Assembly: GCF_024346955.1 (NCBI RefSeq)
Contig: NZ_AP024884.1
Location: 992,001 to 1,056,000, forward strand
Reading direction: 5' to 3'
Source of the DNA: Vibrio mangrovi
GTDB lineage: Bacteria; Pseudomonadota; Gammaproteobacteria; Enterobacterales; Vibrionaceae
Length of the DNA stretch: 64,000 bases
This document shows positions 48,801 to 55,943 of the stretch, one piece after another. Made by a program: the position numbers and the translations under genes. Each line of letters starts with the position of its first letter. The first letter of the stretch is position 1. Under the pieces are notes generated by a model, which ran no database searches, was not told the origin of the DNA, and saw only the letters and a list, made by a program, of their open reading frames with translations.

Positions 48801-51800
48801 AGCCGGTTCGCCTCTTCGTTTAACTCCCGGAACGTCAGTTGCCGGTTATCGCAGATCACGGCAACGGCATCAGCACTCTGCTCAACCCGTGATTCAAATA
48901 ACTCGTGAATACAAAGCGTATCGGGGAAGTCTTTGTCAGTCCGGTTAAAGTCATGCAATACCCGCTGACGTTCGGCATCCGGCAGCAGATCAAACGACTC
49001 GATAACGGTCTCCGGAGCCGATGCCAGTGCGCCTGTCAGCTGTTTCAGAGCTTCCAGCATCATCAGACCAACCCGTTCACAACCGATACGCTGATCGACC
49101 TGAACATCGAGCGAGAAGCCATGAACCGGATCATCATTGACGCACAGCGTTACCGGATAATTGGTGCGTTCTTCGGTAAAGACAATATCCATTTTCAACG
49201 CTTCCAGCCCAAGCTGCTCGCTGCCGCCCTGATAACGATAGTTAAGCAGGCTGCTGAACAGCGGTGTCTGAGAAGCCAGACCGCTACACTGTTGCGCCAG
49301 CGCCAGAGGTGCGTGTTCATAATCAAGCAATTCGGCCAGTAACTGGTGTGTTTGCTGTACCATCGTGCCGACAGTTGTTGCGCCTAAAGACAAACGCAGC
49401 GGCAGCGTATTGAGGAACATTCCTAACATCCGGTTAGCACCTTCCCCGGCAGACATTCGGCCGAATAATACCGTGCCGAACACCACATCATCACGCCCGG
49501 TCGTCGCCCGGACAACCAATCCCCATGCCAGATGGAACAGACTCGCCGTACTGACTCCCAGAGTCCGGGCCTGTTCCCGCAAGCGCTGAGTCAGTTCATC
49601 TTCAACCACAAAATGCTGCTCACGGATCTGCTGGCTGTCTCCCTGAACATCCGCCAGACCGAATGGTGCCGACGGTTCATCAATATCAGCAAGCTGCGTC
49701 CGGAAATAATCTTCCTGCGCCTGACGGTCTACATTCAGACATGCCTGCGCAACAAAATTACGGAATGGCAACGGTTCGGCAAGCTGATCTGCCTGCCCCA
49801 GCAAATGTGCCTGAACTTCTTCAAGCAGCAGCTCTAAGGTCGTATGATCGTTACACATATGGTGCATTAACAGACACAGTAACCAACGCCCGTTTGCCGG
49901 ATCTGCCGCCTGATACGCTTCAATCATCGGTGCATGAGAGATATTCATCCGGGTATGTGCCGGATCAAAACGCTGTTGCAACTCAGCCGCCACATCACCG
50001 GACTCAATCTCCAGCGTGGTGAGCGATAGCGGCGCATCGCGCCAGACCACCTGAACCGGTGTCGGCAGGCCTTCCCAGGCTACCGAGGTACGCAGAATGT
50101 CATGCCGACGGATCACCGCCTGAAATGCATCGGTAAAAGCTTTCATCTGCGCCGGTTCGGCAAAAGCCTGAATCAGCCGGGTAACATAAGGGTCGCCGTC
50201 CTGATCTAATACGTGGTGGAACAGCATTCCTTCCTGAAGCGGAGCCAGCGGATAAATATCCTGAACATTTGCCGCGCCACCGGACACCTGAGCCGTGATA
50301 CGGTCAATCTGTTGCTGGGTCAGTTCGACCAGTGGCAACATCTCCGGAGTAATCCGGTCACAGGCTTGCGGGATGAGATTCGGTGGAATGTCGGTCTTCT
50401 GCTGCGCCGAACCTTCGGCAAGCACCACTCCCAGCGCTTTGAGTGTCGGTTGATTAAACAGTTCTTTGACCGACAGATGGTAATCTTTGTGCCGGAGTTG
50501 TTCGATCAGTTGCACGGCAAGCAGCGAGTGTCCGCCCAGCTCAAAGAAGTTATCCTGCCGGCCGACCTGCTCAACTCCCAGTAAGGTCAGCCAGATCTCC
50601 GCCAGTGTTTCCTCTGCTTTGCCCTGCGGTTTTTCGTAAACCTGATGGGCAAATGCACTTTCATCCGGGCTCGGCAGAGCTTTCCGGTCAACCTTACCGT
50701 TTGGTGTCAGCGGGAATTGATCCAGTGCCATATAAGCGGCCGGAACCATGTAAACCGGCAGTTGTTCATTCAACTGCGTTTTCAGGTGTTCTGCGGTTAC
50801 TTCTGCTCCGGCATTCAGGGTATAGTAAGCCACCAAACGCTTGTCTTTTGCTGCGCCTTCCGTTGCCAGAACAAGCACATCCTGAATACCGTCACAACGT
50901 TGCAATGCTGCTTCAATTTCGCCCAGTTCAATCCGGTAGCCGCGAATTTTGACCTGAAAATCATTCCGGCCCAGAAACTCAACGCAACCATCGTCCCGCC
51001 AGCGACCTAAGTCACCACTTTTATACATCCGCGCCTGCGGATCGGATGAGAATGGATCCGCCAGAAAACGCTCTTCCGTCAGTGCCGGTTGACCGAGATA
51101 ACCCAGAGCGACGCCGTCGCCTCCGATATAGATTTCACCGCTGACACCTTTGGGAACGGGTTGTCCCTGCGCATCGAGAATATAAACGGATGTATTACCA
51201 ATCGGCCGGCCTAACGGAATACTTTGTGCTTCGTCATCCACGGACTTAATGTCATAAGTCAGGGCAAAAGTCGTTGTTTCTGTTGGCCCGTATCCGTTCA
51301 ACAGATGCTGCGGCGGATTGTGTTGCAGTACACGCCGGATAACCGCAGGATCAAGCACATCACCACCAACCATCAGATAGCGCAGCCCCTGCAGTGCATG
51401 GCCGATATCTCCGGCATACTGATTAAATAAACCGACCGTCAGCCACAGTATACTGACCTGCTGGCGGATCAAAATATCGGCAAAAGATGCCGGATCCAGC
51501 AAGGACTCTTTCCGGACAACCACCACAGCACCACCGTTCAGCAGCGGCGCCCAGACTTCCAGTGTGGTTGCATCAAAAGCAGGGTTGGCCGCAAAGGCAA
51601 CCCGGTCCTGAGCGGACAAATCAAGATAACCGTTATTGATCACCAAACGAACAATTGCCCGGTGTGGCACCACAACGCCTTTAGGCTGCCCGGTGGAACC
51701 AGAGGTATACATCACATAGGCAGCCGATCCGCTATTGACAGCAATGTCAGGGGTATCAAACGAGCCTTGAGTCACCAACGCTTCCGTCAACGCAATAATC

Positions 51801-53569
51801 CGGATATTCGCATCACCGGTCTGGGGTTCACTCTCACCACTCAGCATCAGCCGGGCGGCGCAGTCACTGAGCACAAAGTTCAGCCGTTCAGCCGGAGCAT
51901 CCGGATCAACCGGTACATAAACTGCGCCACATTTCAGAATGGCAAGCTCTGCCACAATCAGCATGGCTGAACGCGCCAGATGGACAACAACATGATCACC
52001 GGCACTGACGCCATTATTCTGTAATACATGGGCCAGACAGTTTGCCCGGGCATTCAGCTCACCGTAACTCAGGCTCTGTTCATCACTCTGTCCGTCACAG
52101 ACAACAGCCGGCGCCTCCGGATCCTGCATTGCCAGTGCTTCAAATAGTGAGTGGACACAGAACTGTTCCGGATAATCTCTGCGGGTCGCATTGAAGTCTT
52201 CCACGACTTCCCGGCGCTCGGCTTCAGAGAGTAACGGATACTCACGGACAGTCGCCTGTGAGTAATTAACGGCTTCAGTCAGGAAATGACTCAGCCGCTG
52301 CAGATGCTGTTCCAGAGTCACAACATCATATAAAGCCGAATTGGCGCCCAGACTGAGTTCCAGCCCATCCGCCGGTCCCCGGTCAAATACGGAAATAGAC
52401 AAATCTTCGATCGGCCCGCCCAACAGGTTATGAACAAAGGCTTTTGCATCGCCAAAACAGATATCATGATTCGACGGAATAATATTAATCATGGTGGCAT
52501 ATAACTGATCCTGACCGGGAATCAAATTCAGATCGGTTCTTAAATCTTCGCCACGATAACGCTGGTGCTTCACCGCACCATGCACCTGTCGCTTCACTTG
52601 ACTGAGACACTCGGTCAGCGTCATTTCTGCGGTGAGTTCAAGCCGTAACGGCACGACATTAGTCACCATGCCCGGAATATAACGTAAAGTCCGGCCAGCC
52701 CGGCCAGTTACAGGGAAACCCATTAGCAGATCGTCCTGCCCGGAGATTCTTCGCAGGTAAATACTAATCAGCGCCGTCAGTAACTGGGCTAATGTAACCT
52801 GACAATCGGTCGCCATCTGACGTAAAGCATCGTTTGCCTGCGATGGCAAATACATCCGCTGGTAAATCACTTCCGAGCAGTCAGCCATCCGGCCAGCCAG
52901 ACTGACAGGATCCGGACGGTTTTCCAGCCGGGACAACCAATAGTCACGATCACGCTGAAACTGGGAAGACTGTTTGTATGTCAACTCCGATTCAATCAGA
53001 TTGGCAAAGGGATCAAACGCGCTGGTTTGCAACTCACTCCCGGTCGTCAGAGACGTGTAAATATCAGCCATGCGCCGGGCAAAAATATGCGCACTGTACC
53101 CATCGGTGATAATGTGATGTCCACACTGATAAAAATAAAAACGGTCCGTATTTAGCCGAATTAATGCGAACGAAAATAATGGTCCCTGTAATAAATCGAA
53201 TGCTTCGCTCATATCCGTTTGCATCCATTGATTTGCTACTGCTTCAGGGTCAGATTCATTACTAAAATCGAATATACGGAGTTGCCATTCCGGAAGACGG
53301 TCTAATAACTGCCGTGGGCCTTGTTCCGTATCAACAAAAACAGAATGGTAGGAAGTTGCTTCATCAATAGTTTGCCGAATTGCAACTTCGAAAAAATGAA
53401 TATCAAGGTCACCGAATATTTCCATATATTCGGCCATTTTAAATACCGTGGGTTTGACATGAGAATGTAGCTGTTGGGAAAACCACAGCCCTTGTTGTGC
53501 GGCAGATAATGGCAGGACGGACAGGCCGTCCTCTCTTAAACCCAAGAGAAGATCTTTCTTATTAATCAT
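39827..53569 (-). CDS. Four-module non-ribosomal peptide synthetase with thioesterase
   Basis: About 4580 residues: C1-A1-PCP1, C2-A2-PCP2, C3-A3-PCP3, C4-A4-PCP4, TE. Carrier serines (ELGGHSLLA) lie near 1012, 2100, 3175 and 4253, so each module is about 1080 residues, with no room for epimerisation domains. C1 resembles the EntF starter C domain and has HHIITDG; with no upstream module it probably accepts an acyl group. Reading the ten-residue adenylation codes by alignment to GrsA gives DALWMGGTFK (Val-like), DVWHFSLVDK (the Ser code of EntF), and DAWFLGNVVK twice (Leu). The TE has GWSSGG and a late His in PGEHEVL. C2-C4 have HHxxxDHTTLE. GTG at 53575 or ATG at 53569 may start it. The product is not known. 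Confidence 0.93.
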   Translation of the reverse strand: MINKKDLLLGLREDGLSVLPLSAAQQGLWFSQQLHSHVKPTVFKMAEYMEIFGDLDIHFFEVAIRQTIDEATSYHSVFVDTEQGPRQLLDRLPEWQLRIFDFSNESDPEAVANQWMQTDMSEAFDLLQGPLFSFALIRLNTDRFYFYQCGHHIITDGYSAHIFARRMADIYTSLTTGSELQTSAFDPFANLIESELTYKQSSQFQRDRDYWLSRLENRPDPVSLAGRMADCSEVIYQRMYLPSQANDALRQMATDCQVTLAQLLTALISIYLRRISGQDDLLMGFPVTGRAGRTLRYIPGMVTNVVPLRLELTAEMTLTECLSQVKRQVHGAVKHQRYRGEDLRTDLNLIPGQDQLYATMINIIPSNHDICFGDAKAFVHNLLGGPIEDLSISVFDRGPADGLELSLGANSALYDVVTLEQHLQRLSHFLTEAVNYSQATVREYPLLSEAERREVVEDFNATRRDYPEQFCVHSLFEALAMQDPEAPAVVCDGQSDEQSLSYGELNARANCLAHVLQNNGVSAGDHVVVHLARSAMLIVAELAILKCGAVYVPVDPDAPAERLNFVLSDCAARLMLSGESEPQTGDANIRIIALTEALVTQGSFDTPDIAVNSGSAAYVMYTSGSTGQPKGVVVPHRAIVRLVINNGYLDLSAQDRVAFAANPAFDATTLEVWAPLLNGGAVVVVRKESLLDPASFADILIRQQVSILWLTVGLFNQYAGDIGHALQGLRYLMVGGDVLDPAVIRRVLQHNPPQHLLNGYGPTETTTFALTYDIKSVDDEAQSIPLGRPIGNTSVYILDAQGQPVPKGVSGEIYIGGDGVALGYLGQPALTEERFLADPFSSDPQARMYKSGDLGRWRDDGCVEFLGRNDFQVKIRGYRIELGEIEAALQRCDGIQDVLVLATEGAAKDKRLVAYYTLNAGAEVTAEHLKTQLNEQLPVYMVPAAYMALDQFPLTPNGKVDRKALPSPDESAFAHQVYEKPQGKAEETLAEIWLTLLGVEQVGRQDNFFELGGHSLLAVQLIEQLRHKDYHLSVKELFNQPTLKALGVVLAEGSAQQKTDIPPNLIPQACDRITPEMLPLVELTQQQIDRITAQVSGGAANVQDIYPLAPLQEGMLFHHVLDQDGDPYVTRLIQAFAEPAQMKAFTDAFQAVIRRHDILRTSVAWEGLPTPVQVVWRDAPLSLTTLEIESGDVAAELQQRFDPAHTRMNISHAPMIEAYQAADPANGRWLLCLLMHHMCNDHTTLELLLEEVQAHLLGQADQLAEPLPFRNFVAQACLNVDRQAQEDYFRTQLADIDEPSAPFGLADVQGDSQQIREQHFVVEDELTQRLREQARTLGVSTASLFHLAWGLVVRATTGRDDVVFGTVLFGRMSAGEGANRMLGMFLNTLPLRLSLGATTVGTMVQQTHQLLAELLDYEHAPLALAQQCSGLASQTPLFSSLLNYRYQGGSEQLGLEALKMDIVFTEERTNYPVTLCVNDDPVHGFSLDVQVDQRIGCERVGLMMLEALKQLTGALASAPETVIESFDLLPDAERQRVLHDFNRTDKDFPDTLCIHELFESRVEQSADAVAVICDNRQLTFRELNEEANRLAHWLTGQGVRPDSRVAVSLERSCDLVVALVAILKSGGAYVPLDPGYPEDRLTYMMEDSRPVALITTQTLLPRLGDVPAGVTVIDMEGALRPWENCAAHNLPVAELGLTSRDMAYVIYTSGSTGKPKGVMNEHRGVVNRLRWMKDDYGFGPDDVVLQKTPFSFDVSVWEFFCPIWAGATLVMAKPEGHKDPDYLRRLIEMRQVSILHFVPPMLLTFLESLPEGACPSLRLIFCSGEALSAAAVRKTYACLPHVELHNLYGPTEAAVDVTAWHCPRTLTGDRISIGAPVDNTRMYVLDEQGHPVAMGVSGELYIGGVQVARGYLNRPELTAERFLDDPFAPQAGARMYRTGDVGRWLADGTIEYQGRNDDQVKIRGFRIELGEIASALQSCQGIQEAVVIARGTQEKHLVAYYVSGDNEIVLETLKAELGERLPEHMVPAAYVALAQMPLTPNGKVNRKVLPAPDEAAFIRRAYEAPQGDAETTLAEIWQTLLGISRVGRHDNFFELGGHSLLAIRLIESLRQEDYHLTVKTLFDQPSLAELAAQLADTPAKSEMVIPPNLIPADCKAITPDMLPLVDLTQAQIDTVAEQVTGGMANIQDIYPLAPLQEGILFHHMLEQEGDPYVNPMILAFDNKDSVDAFVTALQSVINRHDILRTAMVWDGLEEPVQVVWREARLPVATLEIESDDVIATLQQRFGPALTRLDVSQAPLMMAYLVNDPAQNRWLLCLLNHHLNSDHTTLELLVEEVSAYLQGQFDQLPTPLPFRNFVAQTRLGADKETQAAFFRERLGDIDEPCAPFGLLEAQNAGQQIQEHHLPLNETLAVHLREQARKLGVSTASLFHLAWGMVLRATTGRDDIVFGTVLFGRMAAGDGAHRALGMFLNTLPIRLSLGDLSVGAAVQRTHESLAELLEYEHASLVLAQQCSGMSAQMPLFSSLLNYRYDGGSEQLEGSNIRTEIDVVYHREQTNYPISVSVNDHIGQGFSLDILVDERLDGERIAQMMAAAVSQLVETLAAAPEHPVSRLTVLSAAERHRVLYELNETRIGFPVGDCIQELFERQADIAPEAVAVVFGNQQLTYGQLNIQANQLAHWLIEQGVRPDSRVAVLLERSCDLIVSLLAIFKAGGAYVPMDPNYPQERLAYMLEDSAPELLITTAELCQRVGTLPERLSLIEIGSEVVPWRNHSQENIAAETINLTASNLAYIIYTSGSTGQPKGVMIEHQNLANLVHWHNRAFDIKPGSCVSSVSGLGFDATVWEIWPPLCVGAYLVLPESSVSRDPDQLLAWWMAQPIEVGFLSTPIAELAFSRHLQHPTLRALLVGGDRLNRHPSPDSTFRLVNNYGPTETTVVATSGVVQADDVALHIGQPIANTTVYILDGQGQPAPAGVTGELYIGGAGVARGYLNRPDLTESRFLADPFAGQPGARMYRTGDLGRWLPDGTIEYQGRNDDQVKLRGFRIELGEIESCIRGYSGIENVVVQARTNSAGLQQLVAYYVGAAGAETLREHVAAQLPEYMVPAAWVALDNMPLTANGKLDRKALPEPDENAFVRQAYEAPQGQAEMMLAEIWQSLLGVEQAGRHDNFFELGGHSLLAIKLIEQLRQQGYHLAVKTLFDQPTLAALAAEISGDTTQHHIDVPPNLIPAGCEMITPEMLPLVELTTAEIDVITSTVTGGSANIQDIYPLVPLQEGILFHHLLALDGDPYVNRFIQVFPDEAAIDTFIRALQPVINRHDILRTAIVWEGLETPVQVVWREAPMSLQTLDLEPNDDMTATLQAYFEQDHARMDVQRAPMIEAYKVADPANDRWLVCFLFHHLCNDHTTLELLVEEIHAHLRGEADRLPKPLPFRNFVAQASLGVDKDAQAAYFTELLGDIDEPCAPYGLLDVQSEGQQIQEFHVPLDDTLAQRIREQARKQSVSTASLFHLAWGMVLRATTGRDDVVFGTVLFGRMDAGDGADRVLGMFLNTLPLRLSLGDLSVKAAVQRTHEGLAELLEYEHASLVLAQQCSGISAQVPLFSSLLNYRYDGGSRQLEDRGIPGDADIIYSREQTNYPISVSINDHVGQGFSLDILTDERLCGEQITAMMTEAVSQLINALVAKPDCAIARVGVLPEKLRRQVLSDFNATRNEARTYACVHHLFEAQAQQYPAAVALISDERQLTYGELNAQANQLAHYLCSLGVGPEKRVALCFDRGPAFIVAMLATLKAGGAYVPMDPAYPAERLQYMLTDSMPDVVLTDGALEAEVFFEAERLCPHVIRMENEAYRWAGLPESNLRPAGLSPDNLAYIIYTSGSTGKPKGVMVGHDNLTNLVHWHNQRFEVQAGTCVSAVAGLGFDATVWEIWPPLCVGARLTLPSLAISRDPDQLLAWWIQQPIEVGFLSTPIAELAFSRKLEHPTLRTLLVGGDRLKRHPAPDATFTLVNNYGPTETTVVATSGAIRHDDEILHIGGPIANTAIYILDSHRQPVPIGVTGEIYIGGAGVARGYLNRPDLTEESFLDDPFSGQVGVRMYRTGDLGCWLADGTIEYQGRNDDQVKIRGFRIELGEIETCIRCCAGVDDAVVQARQSRTDDKQLVAYYIGQADPEELRESVSRQLPDYMVPVAWIALDAMPLTANGKLDRRALPEPADDAFVRRAYEAPQGEAETALAEIWQSVLGVEQVGRYDSFFELGGHSLLAVRMVSEAQKRGLTFDLATLMATPTLHLLAGKATSAQPAADRVLAFRETGNQTPLFIVPEFSGELLYAPALTASIDENIPVYGLSAPDRMQPSLKTYQQMAARYVKMIRRTQPQGPYRLFGWSSGGVLAYEVAAQLIGQDQTVEFLGMLDSWVPGTVEKPDLSDEELTSTLARAIVQYLVAHLPEQETALPEQGDWQDYYHIADQLACLPPGWDEHYFSQMLIHQKDFIRMDYQALPLAVHIDMIAAQDSPSVAPYLGWDQVLPTDQIRLVTVPGEHEVLVMHPYVTTTGAAISQAITLRAASKRQDAVLPAVGKHTDTKPVEFKR

Positions 53570-53575
53570 AAACAC

Positions 53576-54542
53576 ACCAACTTTATTGACAGTTAAATTA
53601 AAATTTAAATTATTTATATATTAGATTTTTATTTATTAACGAATGGGCTGTCTTTATCTTCAAATATATTAGATGTTTTATTGTTATAAGTATTATGAAA
53701 TAGGAAGAATAGCTTTGTTTGTTGAAAGGCAATATATCAAAAAAAAATACGCATTCAAGTGACATGGTTATTAAAACACGCACACAAAGTATTAATAATA
53801 ATTTAATGAATATATCATACTGATTGCATATGAATTATAATAGTCCGACCAGTTGCATTCTATTTAATAATAAAAAATCAAACTACAAATATAAAAAATA
53901 TATCAATACTTAAAAAACAATAACTATTTTATATAATAAAATACAATATAATTAAAAAACAAAATAGCTAAAATTAGAGTACCAACCTTAAAAACCATTA
54001 TATTCAGGTGTTTTTTATTAATGAAGATCTCATAACCCATGAGATTCTAAATAAAAATAATATCATCATCTAAATAGCAGCGACATCTTATCTAAGCCAT
54101 TATATTGAGGTGATTTCTCAATAATTAAAACATAGATTAATATATGCCAGAATAAATTATAATTTTATAATCACACAGGTCATGAACGTCCTGACTGCTC
54201 AGACCACTTCAATGATAAAATTAATTTAAAAATTCAAAAAAACATATCATGGCCGAGTTTAATATTTTATTGTCAAAAATTAATATTCATTAATTTTACA
54301 TATCTATTATAGAAATGTTGATCGTTATTAGGACACTATGTAAAAAGTCATTTACTGATAACAAGCAACGGTTAACCATTATTTCCGGCAACAGATAGTA
54401 TGCACTCATCAAAAGTTTAGGTTAATTTGTGGTTAATTTCTGGAGAATTTGGTGCTCCCAACCTCAGTCGATTTCAATAATATTTTCATCCACATCTCAG
54501 ATAATTATGTGTAACCAGCGTATTCGGAAACGTTTTCTATCA
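53576..54542. other. AT-rich region upstream of the synthetase operon
   Basis: Nearly 1 kb without a credible gene, extremely rich in A+T. It contains a 16-bp near-direct repeat (CCATTATATTCAGGTG at 53995 and CCATTATATTGAGGTG at 54097, one mismatch) and an operator-like dyad ATCTCAT-AACCC-ATGAGAT (54027-54045). Regions like this upstream of large biosynthetic operons often bind H-NS and hold a distal promoter. I cannot pick out a start site with confidence. Confidence 0.5.
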
Positions 54543-54571
54543 CAAAAAGAGCCACAACACAGCGTGGCTCT
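54543..54571 (-). terminator. Intrinsic terminator on the minus strand
   Basis: AGAGCCAC (54548-54555) and GTGGCTCT (54564-54571) form a perfect 8-bp stem; on the minus strand it is followed by TTTTT. It would terminate transcription coming from about 54600-54700, where only a short coding remnant is seen, and insulates the synthetase promoter region from upstream minus-strand transcripts. Confidence 0.7.
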
Positions 54572-54598
54572 GAGTTAACTTAGTTTTAAACAACAACT

Positions 54599-54697
54599 TT
54601 ATTCCGGTACTTCCACCTTCTGTATTGTCACTTCACCGATTGATGTATGAAACCATGTCCGTGTCCGGCACTTCGCTAGTTTAGGCTGCTTTGGTTT
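54599..54697 (-). pseudogene. Possible C-terminal remnant of a lost minus-strand gene
   Basis: A 32-codon open stretch ends in TAA 28 bases before a good terminator. The peptide (LAKCRTRTWFHTSIGEVTIQ, then KVEVPE) looks like ordinary coding sequence rather than noise, but an in-frame TGA lies directly upstream and no start is visible. I do not recognise the parent. The match of remnant plus terminator suggests a deleted gene; chance cannot be excluded. Confidence 0.3.
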
Positions 54698-54777
54698 TCA
54701 GAGAGGCGGTCATCGCCTTTCTTTTTCTACCACTTTCGATGATACTTTTGCACATTACTGTTTAGTTGGAAAACTTC

Positions 54778-55392
54778 ATGCCTCAAGCAAATTCCGTGGT
54801 CGTACTCGACTTTGAAACCACTGGCCTCTCTCCCAACATTGGTGACCGCGCAATCGAAATTGGTGCGGTTAAATTAGTTGATGGTGTGGTTGTCGATAGT
54901 TTTCAGCAATTGATGAATCCAGGCTTCAGAGTGAGCTCATTTATTGAAAACTATACCGGCATCACCAATAACATGTTGCGTACAGCACCAGGCTGCGATG
55001 AAGTGATGGCATCGTTTAGTGAGTTCATTGCCGGTGAGAACCTTATCGCTCACAACGCTTCGTTCGATAAACGATTTCTGGACGCCGAACTTGAGAGAAT
55101 CAGCAGTGGTTATTCAGGAGAGTTCGCTTGCTCCTTACTGGTGGCAAGGCGACTGATTCAAGATGCACCGTCACACAAACTAGGTGAGCTTGTTCGCTAC
55201 AAACACATCGACAACGACGGTGTTTTTCACCGCGCATTAGCAGATGCACAAATGACAGCTAAACTCTGGCTTCAAATGATAGAGGACTTAGAGCAATCAG
55301 GAATCATCAAGCCAAGCTTTCAGTTGATGCAAACCATTAGTAAAACCGCGAAAGGGAAAGTGAACCAGCTCCTCGCTAAAAGTCGTGCTTAG
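54778..55392 (+). CDS. DnaQ-like DEDDh 3'-5' exonuclease
   Basis: The 204-residue protein has the three exonuclease motifs: VLDFETTGL (Asp and Glu, about 8-16), AHNASFDKRFLD (Asp), and HRALADAQMTAKL (His and Asp). These match the DEDDh exonucleases of the DNA polymerase III epsilon type. It is too short for, and lacks, the epsilon C-terminal polymerase-binding tail, so it is probably a stand-alone repair or RNA-trimming nuclease rather than the replicative proofreader. ATG 54778 is preferred over a TTG 12 bases earlier. It lies between the AT-rich spacer and an IS element and may be part of the accessory region. Confidence 0.88.
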   Translation: MPQANSVVVLDFETTGLSPNIGDRAIEIGAVKLVDGVVVDSFQQLMNPGFRVSSFIENYTGITNNMLRTAPGCDEVMASFSEFIAGENLIAHNASFDKRFLDAELERISSGYSGEFACSLLVARRLIQDAPSHKLGELVRYKHIDNDGVFHRALADAQMTAKLWLQMIEDLEQSGIIKPSFQLMQTISKTAKGKVNQLLAKSRA

Positions 55393-55617
55393 CTCACTCT
55401 TGCTCAGACGATTCTTTATTAAATATTGAAAAACATTTGATTTCTGGTTTTTCGATGTTGGGGAGTATTCAGAAATGTTCATCGTCATAGTAAATGTCAC
55501 TGTGTTCCTGTAACACAATGAAGATGAGTAATTCATAAGCATTTTTGGACAAATTGAATAGCCACCGACTTGATAGACACCTTTTAGTTAGACAAAATGA
55601 CTAACAGAGAGGTGCTT

Positions 55618-55896
55618 ATGAGCAGCAAAAGATATCCAGAAGAATTTAAAATTGAAGCGGTAAAACAGGTCACGGAAAAAGGTCATAGTGTGGCTGATGT
55701 TGCCAACCGCTTAGGGACGACTACCCACAGCCTTTATGCTTGGGTGAAGCGCTACGGTCCCGACTCCTCCCAACACCAAGCTCAATCTGATGAAAGTGCC
55801 GAAATTCGCAGGCTTCGAAAAGAACTGCAAAGAGTCACCGAAGAGCGGGATATACTAAAAAAAGCCGCGGTGTACTTCGCAAGCCAGTCCGACTGA
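55618..55896 (+). CDS. IS3-family transposase OrfA
   Basis: A 92-residue DNA-binding protein with an N-terminal helix-turn-helix (YPEEFKIEAVKQVTEKGHSV, then VANRLGTTTHSLYAWVKRYG) and a C-terminal leucine-zipper-like helix (IRRLRKELQRVTEERDILKK). Near its end the run A-AAA-AAG at about 55856-55863 is a typical IS3 slippery site. A -1 shift there stays open through to OrfB and would yield the OrfAB fusion, which is the active transposase. Confidence 0.92.
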   Translation: MSSKRYPEEFKIEAVKQVTEKGHSVADVANRLGTTTHSLYAWVKRYGPDSSQHQAQSDESAEIRRLRKELQRVTEERDILKKAAVYFASQSD

Positions 55897-55943
55897 GGTA
55901 CGCCTTCATCAAAGCCAATCAGTCTATTTGGCCTGTTCGACGG

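Noticed and set aside
40813..50952. Many plus-strand frames of 80-235 codons inside the synthetase
   Set aside because: They are antisense to a continuous, domain-rich NRPS frame and are kept open by codon bias; their products are Pro/Arg/His-rich and match nothing.
54778..55392. Calling the exonuclease the DNA polymerase III epsilon subunit (dnaQ)
   Set aside because: It lacks the C-terminal polymerase-binding extension and the sequence similarity expected of a housekeeping dnaQ.
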